Positions 17,502 to 25,807 of a DNA stretch of 64,000 nucleotides are shown in pieces. This stretch comes from Hymenobacter metallicola. Lineage in GTDB: Bacteria; Bacteroidota; Bacteroidia; Cytophagales; Hymenobacteraceae. How positions within the stretch are numbered: the first letter of the stretch is position 1; each line of letters starts with the position of its first letter. The notes beneath the pieces are model-generated. The model made no database searches. It was not told where the DNA came from and saw only the letters and a list, made by a program, of their open reading frames with translations. The stretch spans positions 248,001-312,000 of the forward strand of contig NZ_SRMB01000004.1 of assembly GCF_004745645.1 (NCBI RefSeq), written 5' to 3'. The translations under genes were made by a program, and so were the position numbers.

Positions 17502-17927
17502 TTAGGACAGCACAAAACGCTTATCGAGCAGCCTGCGCATTTTCTCCTCCGTTAGGGGCTTGGCTAAGTATTCTACGCCCTCGAATTTGGCAACCCGGGC
17601 CGTATCGGCCGAGTGCATGGAGGTCGTGAGGACGGCCATGACGGTTTTTTCCTTTACGTCGGCGGGCAGCTGGCTGTAGTGCTCCAAAAACTCGAAGCCA
17701 TCCATACCCGGCATTTTCAGATCTACAAAAACCAGCTGGGGCGCGTCGGGCTCCATTGAGCTGACCCGGTCGGCGCCATTTCCCCAAAGGAAATCGTACG
17801 CCTGTTCAGCCCGGGAGAAAGTGTACACCTTGTCGGCCACATCGAGGCGGCTCAGCAGTCGGTTGTTAAGGAAGCTGGTCGTTTCGTTATCATCGACCAG
17901 CACGACGTTGCGCAGTTTCTTAGGCAT
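17502..17927 (-). CDS. Single-domain response regulator (receiver only)
   Basis: 141 residues comprising one CheY-like receiver domain. The acidic pair is in 'VVLVDDNETTSF', the phospho-acceptor Asp in 'QLVFVDLKMPGMDGFEFLEH', the Thr in 'VMAVLTTSMHS' and the Lys in 'VEYLAKPLTEEKM'. There is no output domain, so it would act through protein contacts, as with other stand-alone receivers in Cytophagales. No histidine kinase is adjacent. Confidence 0.92.
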   Translation of the reverse strand: MPKKLRNVVLVDDNETTSFLNNRLLSRLDVADKVYTFSRAEQAYDFLWGNGADRVSSMEPDAPQLVFVDLKMPGMDGFEFLEHYSQLPADVKEKTVMAVLTTSMHSADTARVAKFEGVEYLAKPLTEEKMRRLLDKRFVLS

Positions 17928-17983
17928 AGCGGTGTCTGTTGAAAGCGTAAGCCCTGCCTAAACGCAAACAGGGGTGTTCTCTG

Positions 17984-18961
17984 TTACAACCAGCCTTGCT
18001 CGCGCATCCAGTCGTCGTTGTAAATCTTGCCGAGGTAGCGGGTGCCGTGGTCCGGAAGAATGATAACCATGACGTCTTCCTCTTTCAGGTGCTCTTTGGC
18101 GTACTCGAGTGCGCCATAGACCGCCGAACCACACGACCAGCCTACAAACAGGCCTTCTTCCTTGGCCAGCCGACGGGTCATGACGGCTGCATCCTGGTCG
18201 GTGACTTTGATAAACAAGTCAATCAAGTCAAAGTTAACATTTTTAGGAAGAATATCCTCCCCGATGCCTTCGGTCTTGTAAGGATAGATTTCGTTTTCGT
18301 CGAAAATGCCCGTCTCCTTATACTTTTTAAATACGGAGCCGTAGGTGTCCAGCCCGACTGTTACCAGCTCGGGCTTTTGCTCCTTGATGTACTTGGCCGT
18401 ACCGCAGATAGTGCCGCCCGTACCCACGCCACAGGCCAGGTGCGTGATGGTGCCTTCCGTCTGCTGCCAGATTTCGGGGCCGGTGCTTTCGTAGTGGGCG
18501 GCCGTGTTCGACATATTGTCGTACTGATTGGGGTAGAACGAGTTAGGCGTTTCCTCACTCAGGCGCTTGGCCACCGAGTAGTACGAACGAGGGTCTTCGG
18601 GCGCTACATCGACGGGGCACACAACTACCTCCGCGCCCACGGCCCGCAGGATGTCCTGCTTCTCCTTGCTTTGCTTGTCGCTCATCACGAAGATGCACTT
18701 GTAGCCTTTGGCAATGGCGCCCAGGGCCAGGCCCATGCCGGTGTTGCCGCTGGTGCCCTCAATGATGGTCCCGCCGGGCTTCAGAATACCCGCTTTTTCG
18801 GCATCCTCAATCATTTTCATAGCCATCCGGTCTTTCACCGAGTTGCCGGGATTGAGGTACTCCACCTTCGCCAGGACTGTACCCTTGATGCCGTCGGTGA
18901 CTTTGTTGAGCTTCACCAGCGGCGTGTTGCCGATAGCCTCAACGATGTTATTCAAATACAT
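17984..18961 (-). CDS. PLP-dependent cysteine synthase / cystathionine beta-synthase family enzyme
   Basis: 325 residues, fold type II PLP enzyme. The PLP lysine is in 'NPGNSVKDRMAMKMIEDAE', the substrate loop is 'EGTSGNTGMGLALGA', and the phosphate site is 'GVGTGGTICGTAKYI'. The form resembles the catalytic core of cystathionine beta-synthase more than CysK ('YDNMSNTAAHYESTGPEIW', 'VGWSCGSAVYGALEY'). It therefore makes either cysteine from O-acetylserine or cystathionine from serine and homocysteine; the two cannot be separated by eye. No CBS domains follow. A -7 box lies 38 nt upstream. Confidence 0.9.
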   Translation of the reverse strand: MYLNNIVEAIGNTPLVKLNKVTDGIKGTVLAKVEYLNPGNSVKDRMAMKMIEDAEKAGILKPGGTIIEGTSGNTGMGLALGAIAKGYKCIFVMSDKQSKEKQDILRAVGAEVVVCPVDVAPEDPRSYYSVAKRLSEETPNSFYPNQYDNMSNTAAHYESTGPEIWQQTEGTITHLACGVGTGGTICGTAKYIKEQKPELVTVGLDTYGSVFKKYKETGIFDENEIYPYKTEGIGEDILPKNVNFDLIDLFIKVTDQDAAVMTRRLAKEEGLFVGWSCGSAVYGALEYAKEHLKEEDVMVIILPDHGTRYLGKIYNDDWMREQGWL

Positions 18962-18998
18962 TGCGCGAGAGGTATGCAGTTTTTGAGTGAGAGGACGG

Positions 18999-19006
18999 CA
19001 AAGGTA
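18999..19006 (-). promoter_or_regulatory. -7 box of the cysteine synthase-family gene
   Basis: Reads TACCTTTG on the minus strand, a full match to the Bacteroidota -7 consensus TAnnTTTG, about 38 nt before the ATG. No good -33 TTTG is seen at the expected spacing. Confidence 0.5.
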
Positions 19007-19269
19007 CGGATTTGCCGGCGTAGCCCCGAGGGTGGGCTAGCTTTTGCGGATTGAGTTTACAAAATGCGGCCTTCCCGCGGCGGCACCGCCTTTTTGTCGT
19101 AGGCGCCGCCGCGGGCGCAGGTGTTTTGAAAAAGCCTGCCGGCTGCAGAATGGTTCTAGTGGAGCTGCCCTAAATCGGGCTCTGCTTTGCCTTGGCCACC
19201 GGCTCATGGCCGGAGCCCGGCGGGTTGCCGGCAGCTGGTAAGGCCCTGAGAATCGTTTGCGCAGCGCGG
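19007..19269. other. GC-rich intergenic stretch with strong hairpin
   Basis: Lies between the two divergent promoters of the cysteine synthase-family gene and sucD. It holds an 11-bp perfect inverted repeat CCCGCGGCGGC (19074-19084) / GCCGCCGCGGG (19105-19115) and further GC-rich self-complementary pieces near 19.2 kb. No coding pattern was recognised in any frame. Confidence 0.5.
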
Positions 19270-19300
19270 CTTGCCGCGCCCCCAAAAAAGGCTACTTTTG
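19270..19300 (+). promoter_or_regulatory. sucD promoter
   Basis: CTTG (19270-19273), a 19-nt spacer and TACTTTTG (19293-19300) match the Bacteroidota TTTG-N19-TAnnTTTG promoter. The ATG of sucD is 69 nt downstream. Confidence 0.65.
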
Positions 19301-19369
19301 CACACCGGTAGCCCAACGGGCCACTGGTTCCCACCCCCCAATTGAAAATATCCTCTAACACTTCTCCGA

Positions 19370-20251
19370 ATGAGCGTTCTGGTCAACAAGGATTCCAAAG
19401 TGATTGTGCAGGGTTTTACGGGCTCCGAAGGCTCGTTTCACGCCCAGCAGATGATTGAGTACGGCACCAACGTGGTTGGCGGCGTAACGCCCGGCAAAGG
19501 CGGCAGCACCCACCTCGACCGTCCCGTGTTCAACACCGTGGCGGAGGCCGTTGCAAAGGCCGGTGCTGACACCAGCATCATTTTCGTGCCCCCGGCTTTC
19601 GCTGCCGACGCCATCATGGAAGCCGCCGACGCTGGCATCAAGGTGATTGTCACCATCACCGAGGGCATCCCAACCAAGGACATGATTGCGGTGAAGGAAT
19701 ATCTCAAAGGCCGCGAAGGTCTGCGCATGATCGGGCCCAACTGCCCCGGCGTAATGACGGCCGGCGAGTGCAAAGTGGGTATCATGCCCGGCTTCATCTT
19801 CCAGAAAGGCCGCGTGGGCATCGTGTCGAAGTCGGGCACGCTGACCTACGAAGCCGTAGACCAGCTGACCAAGGCCGGCCTGGGCCAGACCACGGCCATC
19901 GGCATCGGCGGTGACCCCATCATCGGCACCACCACCAAGGAAGCCGTAGAACTGCTCATGAACGACCCCGAAACCGAGGGTATCGTGATGATCGGCGAAA
20001 TCGGCGGCGGCATGGAAGCTGAAGCCGCCCGCTGGATCAAGGAAACCGGCAACAAGAAGCCCGTTGTCGGCTTCATTGCCGGCCAAACGGCCCCTCCCGG
20101 CCGCCGCATGGGTCACGCCGGGGCCATCGTAGGCGGCGCCGACGACACGGCTGCTGCCAAAATGGCCATCATGCGCGAGTGCGGCATCCACGTGGTGGAT
20201 TCGCCCGCCGAGATTGGCGAAACGATGCTGCGCGTACTGGGCAGCAAATAG
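19370..20251 (+). CDS. sucD: Succinate-CoA ligase subunit alpha
   Basis: 293 residues. TCA-cycle enzyme subunit that carries the phosphohistidine and binds CoA. The CoA-binding Rossmann part starts 'VLVNKDSKVIVQGFTGSEGS', followed by 'GGVTPGKGGSTH', 'MIGPNCPGVMTAGECKVGIM', 'GRVGIVSKSGTLTYEAV' and 'GQTAPPGRRMGHAGAIVGG' with the active His. It has its own promoter and terminator; sucC is not next to it, as in many Bacteroidota. Confidence 0.97.
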   Translation: MSVLVNKDSKVIVQGFTGSEGSFHAQQMIEYGTNVVGGVTPGKGGSTHLDRPVFNTVAEAVAKAGADTSIIFVPPAFAADAIMEAADAGIKVIVTITEGIPTKDMIAVKEYLKGREGLRMIGPNCPGVMTAGECKVGIMPGFIFQKGRVGIVSKSGTLTYEAVDQLTKAGLGQTTAIGIGGDPIIGTTTKEAVELLMNDPETEGIVMIGEIGGGMEAEAARWIKETGNKKPVVGFIAGQTAPPGRRMGHAGAIVGGADDTAAAKMAIMRECGIHVVDSPAEIGETMLRVLGSK

Positions 20252-20274
20252 ACTTCCCGTTCCTATTGAATAAG

Positions 20275-20307
20275 AAAAAGCCCCGGCGTAAGTCGGGGCT
20301 TTTTTTG
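20275..20307 (+). terminator. sucD terminator
   Basis: Stem AGCCCCG/CGGGGCT with an 8-nt loop-side region, followed by seven T, 24 nt after the sucD stop. Confidence 0.85.
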
Positions 20308-20336
20308 ATCTTTACATTCCCTTATTCAGCCTCACT

Positions 20337-21446
20337 ATGAAATACCGGTTACTCGCTGCTTTATTGTGTTCTGTGCTTCTATCGGCCTGTAAGAAAGAAG
20401 TAGAAGTCATTAAGATTCAGGAGGTGGAAGTCGAGAAGAAATCCAGCTGGACGGAAGTGCAGGACTTCTCGGGCAATATGAAAATTCTGCTGGGCCTGAG
20501 CAAGACCGTTAACGGCCTCTACTTTCAGCAGCCCCGGGGCTTTGGCGTCGTCACGACCCGGCAGAACCGCACGGTCATCGACCAGTTTGGGTACCTGTTT
20601 TCCAGCGACATCGATATTCGCGTGCCGTTGGGGCCCGACTACTTCGTCACGTATTACGACTCATTGGTTGCTTTCACGCCCAATAAGGCCCCGGTTCAGT
20701 CAGGCGCCACTGAATTCGTCTATCTGAAGCGACTGGATCCTGAGGCGGTGCGCGTACAGCGCAACTACTTCCCTACCGCCAAGTTCGGGGCCATCAACCG
20801 CAACAACTATCTGCTTTTCGGCTATGAAACCGTGCGGGGTACGGCGGATGGCAAGCTCCACTTCGTCTTGGCCCAGGTAACGCCCAGCACCGACCCCTAC
20901 ATTCCCAGGCCCAAAGTCACGCCCCGGCTCATCTCCATTCCATTCACAGGAATGGGTATTTACCCCTCGTTCCCGATCCTGATTACGGCTATTGACGACT
21001 ATTTTCTAGCCGATTGCGGGCAGGAAGGACTGTACAAAATCAAGCAGGACGGTTCCTGGAAGCGCGTCCTTACCCAGCCAACCGGTGCCACATGCTTCTA
21101 TAAGTGGCAGAACCGCCTGTACATCCTAGGCAGCTACATGGGCTATTCCACCGATGATGGCGACACCTGGACGTTTGTGGGCAACACACCCTCCATCTTC
21201 CAGTTCAATACCTACCACGTGGTGGGCGACAGTCTCGTGGGCGTCTACCACGGCGCCGGCAGCAACCTGATCTTCACGCGCAAACTAACTGATACCAATT
21301 TCAGCGTCCGGCTGCTCAAAGACGACGGCCTATTACGTCATAACATCACCGGCCTCGAATCATGGGGCGACACGGTGTACATAACCACCGTTGGCGGCAT
21401 GTTCAAGCGTCCCGTATCGACGTTTTTCGAATCGAAGCCCCAATAA
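20337..21446 (+). CDS. Hypothetical lipoprotein, probable beta-propeller-like
   Basis: 369 residues. Lipoprotein signal 'LLAALLCSVLLSACKK' with Cys at about residue 18, then a short charged helix (KEVEVIKIQEVEVEKK). The body is beta-rich with recurrent patterns such as 'LYILGSYMGYSTDDGDTWTFVG' (an Asp-box-like S-x-D-x-G-x-T-W sequence typical of sialidase/BNR propellers) and 'GDTVYITTVGGMFKR'. It may be a surface or periplasmic binding protein; no specific family is recognised. It is a single gene between two terminators. Confidence 0.75.
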   Translation: MKYRLLAALLCSVLLSACKKEVEVIKIQEVEVEKKSSWTEVQDFSGNMKILLGLSKTVNGLYFQQPRGFGVVTTRQNRTVIDQFGYLFSSDIDIRVPLGPDYFVTYYDSLVAFTPNKAPVQSGATEFVYLKRLDPEAVRVQRNYFPTAKFGAINRNNYLLFGYETVRGTADGKLHFVLAQVTPSTDPYIPRPKVTPRLISIPFTGMGIYPSFPILITAIDDYFLADCGQEGLYKIKQDGSWKRVLTQPTGATCFYKWQNRLYILGSYMGYSTDDGDTWTFVGNTPSIFQFNTYHVVGDSLVGVYHGAGSNLIFTRKLTDTNFSVRLLKDDGLLRHNITGLESWGDTVYITTVGGMFKRPVSTFFESKPQ

Positions 21447-21461
21447 ACTTCTCAGCTATCC

Positions 21462-21494
21462 AAAAGCCCCCGCTGTACGCGCCGGGGGCTTTTT
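21462..21494 (+). terminator. Terminator after the lipoprotein gene
   Basis: AAAAGCCCCCG / CGGGGGCTTTT arms with a short loop and T-run. The A-run on the other side may let it also serve the convergent gene that ends at 21519. Confidence 0.85.
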
Positions 21495-21518
21495 ATGAGC
21501 AACCAAGAGGATTCGGTC

Positions 21519-22274
21519 TTACCGTTTGCCCTCCTGCCCGCCCAGGTTGACGATGATGCCGAGCTGAAACACGGAGTTGGCCGCTTTCAGGTACTTGCGG
21601 CTGCGCAGCCCGAAGTTGCTGCCGCTTATCATTTGAAATTGGATAGGCCCCAGCACGCTGATGCGCGTGAAGCTGATGGGCTCCAAGAACACGTTGTCCT
21701 CCATTTCCTGGGGCTTACCATCGATTTTGAAGTCGTGGAGCTGCACGTAGCTGGCGCGCAGGGCCATGCCGTAGGACACGGGCCAATCGTGGTTGAAGAA
21801 GTGCCAGGTTTTGCTGAGCTTCTTGCTGAAGTTGGCCTGCAGATAATACTTCTGCAGGTTGCCTTCCAGGGTTTGGGTAGTGGCGCCTTCCCGGCGTTCG
21901 GTGCGCTTGCCGTCGCCAAAGCCGTAGCCCCCGTAGAACTCCAGCACCCGCTGGTCCTGCATGCGGGTGAAATAGCCCAGGCCCACTTCGCCGAAGTTGT
22001 GTTCCTCGTACTTACGGTTGTTGCGGCTACCAAAAAAGGACTGCTTCTTATCGGAGCGCAGGAAAGAGGCGCTGCCCTGCACCCCAATATGGTCGCCGAG
22101 GGCGTAAGCGCCTTGCAGGGCCGTATTCTGGCTAAAATTAGTATGCAAGCCCCCGCTAAACTCCCCTTTCTGGGTTAGCAGCGGAGCCTGGGGCGGAGGA
22201 GGAAAGTAGAGCGACGAGCAGCTGCTCAACCCTATCAGAACACTTAGCAGCGTGAGCCGCAGCACAACGGTCAT
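21519..22274 (-). CDS. Hypothetical outer-membrane beta-barrel-like lipoprotein, paralogue 1
   Basis: 251 residues. Lipoprotein signal ends 'LIGLSSCSSLYFPPPPQAPLL', and the rest looks like a small beta-barrel or beta-sandwich with alternating patterns ('LEFYGGYGFGDGKRTERRE', 'YYLQANFSKKLSKTW', 'VFQLGIIVNLGG'). The order of elements (C-S-x-Y-x-P, 'KGEFSGGLHTNFSQNTALQGAYAL', 'GEVGLGYF') matches the two genes at 23.8 and 24.7 kb, so these three are probably paralogues. Start: the ATG before TVVLRLTLLSV. Function unknown. Confidence 0.75.
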   Translation of the reverse strand: MTVVLRLTLLSVLIGLSSCSSLYFPPPPQAPLLTQKGEFSGGLHTNFSQNTALQGAYALGDHIGVQGSASFLRSDKKQSFFGSRNNRKYEEHNFGEVGLGYFTRMQDQRVLEFYGGYGFGDGKRTERREGATTQTLEGNLQKYYLQANFSKKLSKTWHFFNHDWPVSYGMALRASYVQLHDFKIDGKPQEMEDNVFLEPISFTRISVLGPIQFQMISGSNFGLRSRKYLKAANSVFQLGIIVNLGGQEGKR

Positions 22275-22431
22275 ACCCAAAGGAAAGGCGCAATAGTAAA
22301 TACAAAACCGGAAAAAGGCCCTGCCCCGGACGGCTACTGGCGCCACCCGTTCGTATAGTCCCTATCCACAAGCTCGACAGCCACGGGCAGCTTACCCCAG
22401 ATTGTCGATTCCTCGCCAATTTCTGCTTTTT

Positions 22432-23829
22432 ATGCCTACTTCATACGATGTTCTCATTATTGGGTCGGGTCAGGCCGGCAATCCGTTGGCAGTAGCCTTT
22501 GCCAAAGCCGGCCGGACAGTGGCATTGGTAGAGGAAAACCACCTGGGAGGCTCTTGCATCAACTACGGCTGCTCGCCAACCAAAGCCCTACTGGCTTCCG
22601 CCGAACGGGCTCATCACATCCGGACTGCGCAGGAATTCGGCATTGCTGGCGGGGAGCCGGAAGTCGATTTTCGGGCCGTCATTGCCCGCAAGGATGGCAT
22701 CATTCACCACTCGCGCAAAGGCGTGCGCCAGAACCTGACCGAGGAAAACACCGGTATTACCGTCTTGCACGGCCACGCGGCTTTCACGGCCCCGCGCACC
22801 GTGCAGGTCCAGCTAGTGGGTGGTAGCAGCCAGGAAATAAAGGCGCCGCTGGTCTTCATTAATACCGGAACACGCGCGGCGCTGCCGGAACTGGCAGGCC
22901 TAGCCGATGTGCCCTACATGACCACCACCGAACTGCTCGACCTGCAGGAGCTGCCCGAGCACCTGCTGATTCTGGGCGGCGGCTACATCGGGATGGAATT
23001 TGGGCAAATGTTTCGCCGCTTCGGCAGCAAGGTCACGATTATCGAGTCGGGCGCCCACCTGCTCGAGCACGAGGATGCGGACGTGTGCCAGGCCATGCAG
23101 GAAATGCTGGAGGCCGAGGGTATCGAGTTTGTGCTGGGCGCCGAGGCGCACCACGTGTCGCGCAACGCGGAGGGCATCCTTACCCTTTCGGCGCATACCC
23201 GAACGGGTGAGCGGCGCCTGCGGGGTTCCCACTTACTTGTTGCCACCGGCCGCGTGCCCAACTCCGACAAGCTAGGCTTGGATACCATCGGCGTGAAGAC
23301 CGACGAGAAAGGCTACATCCAGGTGAACAGCCGGCTGCAAACGGCGGCCAAGGGAGTGTATGCCCTCGGCGACGTGCACGGCGGCCCGCAGTTCACCCAC
23401 ATCAGCTACGACGACTACCGCGTGGTGCGCGACGCGCTGCTGCACCGCAAAAGCCGCTCGGCCCGGCAACGCCCCCTACCCTACACCGTCTTCACCGACC
23501 CGCAGCTGGGCCGTATTGGCTTGTCGGAAGACCAAGCCCGCAAACAAGGCATTGCCTATCGGGTGGGCAAAATGCCGGTGCGCACCATTGGCCGGGCCCG
23601 CGAAACGGGCCGTACCACGGGCTTCTGGAAAGTACTGGTCGATGCGCAGGACCGGATTATCGGGGCCGCTATTCTGGGGGCAGAAGGCGGCGAAATCATG
23701 ACCATGTTTCAGCTGGTAATGATGGGCAAGCTGAAGTACCAGCAGCTGCAGAACATGGTTATTGCCCACCCCACCTGGGCCGAGGGGCTCAATAACGTAT
23801 TCACCAAGCTTGAGGCACCTACAGCTTAG
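22432..23829 (+). CDS. FAD-dependent pyridine nucleotide-disulfide oxidoreductase (mercuric reductase-like)
   Basis: 465 residues. The FAD-binding start 'YDVLIIGSGQAGNPLAVAFA' leads to the redox-active disulfide 'GGSCINYGCSPTKALLASAE' (CxxxxC). The NAD(P)-binding part is 'LLILGGGYIGMEFGQMFRRFG', the second FAD motif 'AAKGVYALGDVHGGPQFTH', and the C-terminal dimerisation domain has 'HPTWAEGLNNVF', where the catalytic His sits. It lacks the N-terminal HMA domain and the C-terminal Cys pair of true MerA. A soluble disulfide or quinone reductase is likely; substrate unknown. Its end overlaps the end of the convergent lipoprotein gene by 11 nt. Confidence 0.9.
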   Translation: MPTSYDVLIIGSGQAGNPLAVAFAKAGRTVALVEENHLGGSCINYGCSPTKALLASAERAHHIRTAQEFGIAGGEPEVDFRAVIARKDGIIHHSRKGVRQNLTEENTGITVLHGHAAFTAPRTVQVQLVGGSSQEIKAPLVFINTGTRAALPELAGLADVPYMTTTELLDLQELPEHLLILGGGYIGMEFGQMFRRFGSKVTIIESGAHLLEHEDADVCQAMQEMLEAEGIEFVLGAEAHHVSRNAEGILTLSAHTRTGERRLRGSHLLVATGRVPNSDKLGLDTIGVKTDEKGYIQVNSRLQTAAKGVYALGDVHGGPQFTHISYDDYRVVRDALLHRKSRSARQRPLPYTVFTDPQLGRIGLSEDQARKQGIAYRVGKMPVRTIGRARETGRTTGFWKVLVDAQDRIIGAAILGAEGGEIMTMFQLVMMGKLKYQQLQNMVIAHPTWAEGLNNVFTKLEAPTA

Positions 23830-24589
23830 GTTTGCCGAGCAAGTGCGGATAAAATACCAGGCTCAAGGCCAGGAAAATCCGGCCTTCCCGAATGCGGCTG
23901 TACTCAAATTCGTACGGGTCCAGGGAATTCGGATTTGGCTCGTTGCCTGGCACCGTCGTAATACCTGCCGAAGTTTGCACCTGCAGCCAGCGCAGGGCTC
24001 CTTCCTCAGCGCCGAACCGGGCGAAAAGCATGGGCTCTACGCGGGTCATGTGCTGCAGCGGCAAAGGCTCCCCGTTGTAGGTGAGCCTATCAAAGCGGAT
24101 CTGAGACATGCGCAACGCTAGTCCGGTTGACACCCAGGAATTGTAATACAAAGCCGACACTTCGCCGAAGTACTTGTGGTAGCGGGCCTTAAAGTCAACG
24201 TTATATGATTCGCCGGTGAAAAGCTGAGGCTGCACGTACCCCCGGTTGCTGACAGCCTGCCCGTAGCCCCCAAGCCCACTGATCAGAAAATGGTTGCTGA
24301 TGGGATAATACCCGCCCAGCCCAACCTCGTACTGCCGCACGCGGAAGTAGGTAGTATCCTGAGAATCCGTTTTGAATCCGCCAGCTGCCCGTACCAGCAT
24401 GTGCTTTACGGGCGAATAGGTACCGGCTCCCTCCCACCGGCCATTCAGGAAGCTGGTAGCCTGCACTTCGGCCTGGCCTTTGTCGCGCAACTGTGGGGTA
24501 GCCGGCAGCATGGGCGCATACACCGAGCAGCCACTCAGGCCCAAGGTCAGTAGCAGGCTTGAGGTCCAGGAACGTAGTCGTAACATCAT
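23819..24589 (-). CDS. Hypothetical outer-membrane beta-barrel-like lipoprotein, paralogue 2
   Basis: 256 residues. Signal 'LLLTLGLSGCSVYAPMLPAT' with lipobox LSGC. Then 'DKGQAEVQATSFLNGRWEGA', 'GTYSPVKHMLVRAAGG', 'DTTYFRVRQYEVGLGGYYPI', and an end 'FLALSLVFYPHLLGK' typical of a barrel strand. Same layout as paralogue 3 upstream: C-[ST]-V-Y-[AT]-P-M, 'YSP', 'QYEVGLG/QWEVGLG', 'RYHKYFG/RYNKIFG'. The role is unknown; a surface-exposed structural or binding protein is a guess. The 3' end overlaps the oxidoreductase gene by 11 nt. Confidence 0.78.
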   Translation of the reverse strand: MMLRLRSWTSSLLLTLGLSGCSVYAPMLPATPQLRDKGQAEVQATSFLNGRWEGAGTYSPVKHMLVRAAGGFKTDSQDTTYFRVRQYEVGLGGYYPISNHFLISGLGGYGQAVSNRGYVQPQLFTGESYNVDFKARYHKYFGEVSALYYNSWVSTGLALRMSQIRFDRLTYNGEPLPLQHMTRVEPMLFARFGAEEGALRWLQVQTSAGITTVPGNEPNPNSLDPYEFEYSRIREGRIFLALSLVFYPHLLGKPKL

Positions 24590-24623
24590 TCGGCAACTTC
24601 TAGAGAATACACGGAATATAATA

Positions 24624-24652
24624 AACCCGGCCGCCCAGGCAGAGCGGCCGGC
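24624..24652 (-). terminator. Possible terminator after paralogue 3
   Basis: Arms CCGGCCGC (24627-24634) and GCGGCCGG (24644-24651). On the minus strand it is followed by GTTTATTATA, a weak T-run, between paralogues 3 and 2. Confidence 0.45.
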
Positions 24653-24695
24653 AGATATACGGAGCCTAAAGTAGCTGTTTATGGTTGTATCAAGT

Positions 24696-25499
24696 TTAGT
24701 GCTTGACTAAAAACTTCGGGCGGAAAACTACGCCCAGGCTTGTCATCAGCACCGGGCGCGAAGCATTTTTGGCCTCACTCTCCTCCGTGTAGTGGTCATG
24801 CTGATTTGGCCCTGCTGGTTGTTCTCTGCTTGGCTGCGGCGTCGCTCGTCCCGACAGGCCCAGGGTAGCCTGTAGCTGCCACCGGTCTTGCTGACCAAGC
24901 TTGGTGCGAAAAAAGGCCAGGCCTTCGTGGCGCAATGCCTTTTGCATGGGAATGGCCGAGTAGTCTGAGTTAAGGCCAAAGCTGTAGTCCAGCTGCTCGT
25001 ATGCTACCTGGGTGATGCGGTACACCACCCCAAAGGACTGCCGCTCCAGCTGCCGCGCCACACTTAACTGCCCGAATATCTTGTTGTACCGGGCCTTGTA
25101 CCGATCATATCCTCCACTGTAAAGGCCAATGCCGATACCTGGAATCGACTTTATCGTGGTGGCAGCGCCATAACCAGCCATTCCGGTCAGCAACCAGTGG
25201 GGGCCCAGGTGGACGTAGCTTCCCAGTCCCACCTCCCACTGCCGGGTGGCCGAGTACGTGGTATCACCGATTTTGGGCCGAAACGAGCCGGCCCCCATGA
25301 CCAGCGTGTTTGGCAAGGGCGAATACACAGCGGTGGCTTCCATGCGGGTGTTGGGCTGCATGCTGCCCGTCAGTTCCAGCTGCCCCTTCGCCGCGACGGT
25401 CGACACCGCGGGCTGCATGGGCGTATAGACGGTGCAGCTGCCCAGGCCCAATAGAATAGCGGTTTGACATAGTAGGCGGTGCAGGTTGGGGGTTGCCAT
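24696..25499 (-). CDS. Hypothetical outer-membrane beta-barrel-like lipoprotein, paralogue 3
   Basis: 267 residues from the ATG before ATPNLHRLLCQTA. Lipoprotein signal ends 'AILLGLGSCTVYTPMQPAV'. The rest parallels paralogue 2: 'AKGQLELTGSMQPNTRMEATA', 'VYSPLPNTLVMGAGSF', 'DTTYSATRQWEVGLGSY', 'YKARYNKIFGQLSVA', 'ASRPVLMTSLGVVFRPKFL'. A low-complexity linker rich in Gln/Pro/Glu (about 215-245) sits before the last strand. It is probably transcribed together with paralogue 2 unless the weak hairpin between them acts. Confidence 0.78.
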   Translation of the reverse strand: MATPNLHRLLCQTAILLGLGSCTVYTPMQPAVSTVAAKGQLELTGSMQPNTRMEATAVYSPLPNTLVMGAGSFRPKIGDTTYSATRQWEVGLGSYVHLGPHWLLTGMAGYGAATTIKSIPGIGIGLYSGGYDRYKARYNKIFGQLSVARQLERQSFGVVYRITQVAYEQLDYSFGLNSDYSAIPMQKALRHEGLAFFRTKLGQQDRWQLQATLGLSGRATPQPSREQPAGPNQHDHYTEESEAKNASRPVLMTSLGVVFRPKFLVKH

Positions 25500-25807
25500 G
25501 GCAGCTAGCAGAAAGAGAAGTATGGTTGGTTGATGAACCAAACGTACCGCAACCCAGAGCCCGCCGAAAACCAACTTTGCCGTTTTGTAGACTTTTAAAA
25601 ATTGTCAACTGTTCCTCTATATAGGCCTAGAATGACCATTCTATGGATTTTAGGCCTACATCCCCCATACATAGTAAGACTTTTACTTTGCCCTGCGGGC
25701 ACCCTATGTATGGGGTGGCCCACGGCCGACACAGTTCAGATGCAGCAGGACGCGACCTAGGTTGGTTTTCTTCTTATAAAGCACCACCAAGTATCTTGTA
25801 GGCGCTT
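25500..25807. promoter_or_regulatory. AT-richer intergenic region with nested palindromes
   Basis: Between divergent genes. TAGGCCTA occurs twice (25622-25629 and 25651-25658). Between them is TAGAATG-AC-CATTCTA (25628-25643, 7-bp arms). Further on, CCCCATACATAG (25663-25674) is repeated inverted as CTATGTATGGGG (25704-25715) with a 29-nt loop. This density of symmetric sites suggests operators for the flanking divergent genes. No coding sequence is visible. Confidence 0.5.

Noticed and set aside
22432..23829. True mercuric reductase with mercury resistance operon
   Set aside because: No merR, merT or merP nearby, no C-terminal Cys pair and no HMA domain; a general disulfide or quinone reductase is more likely.
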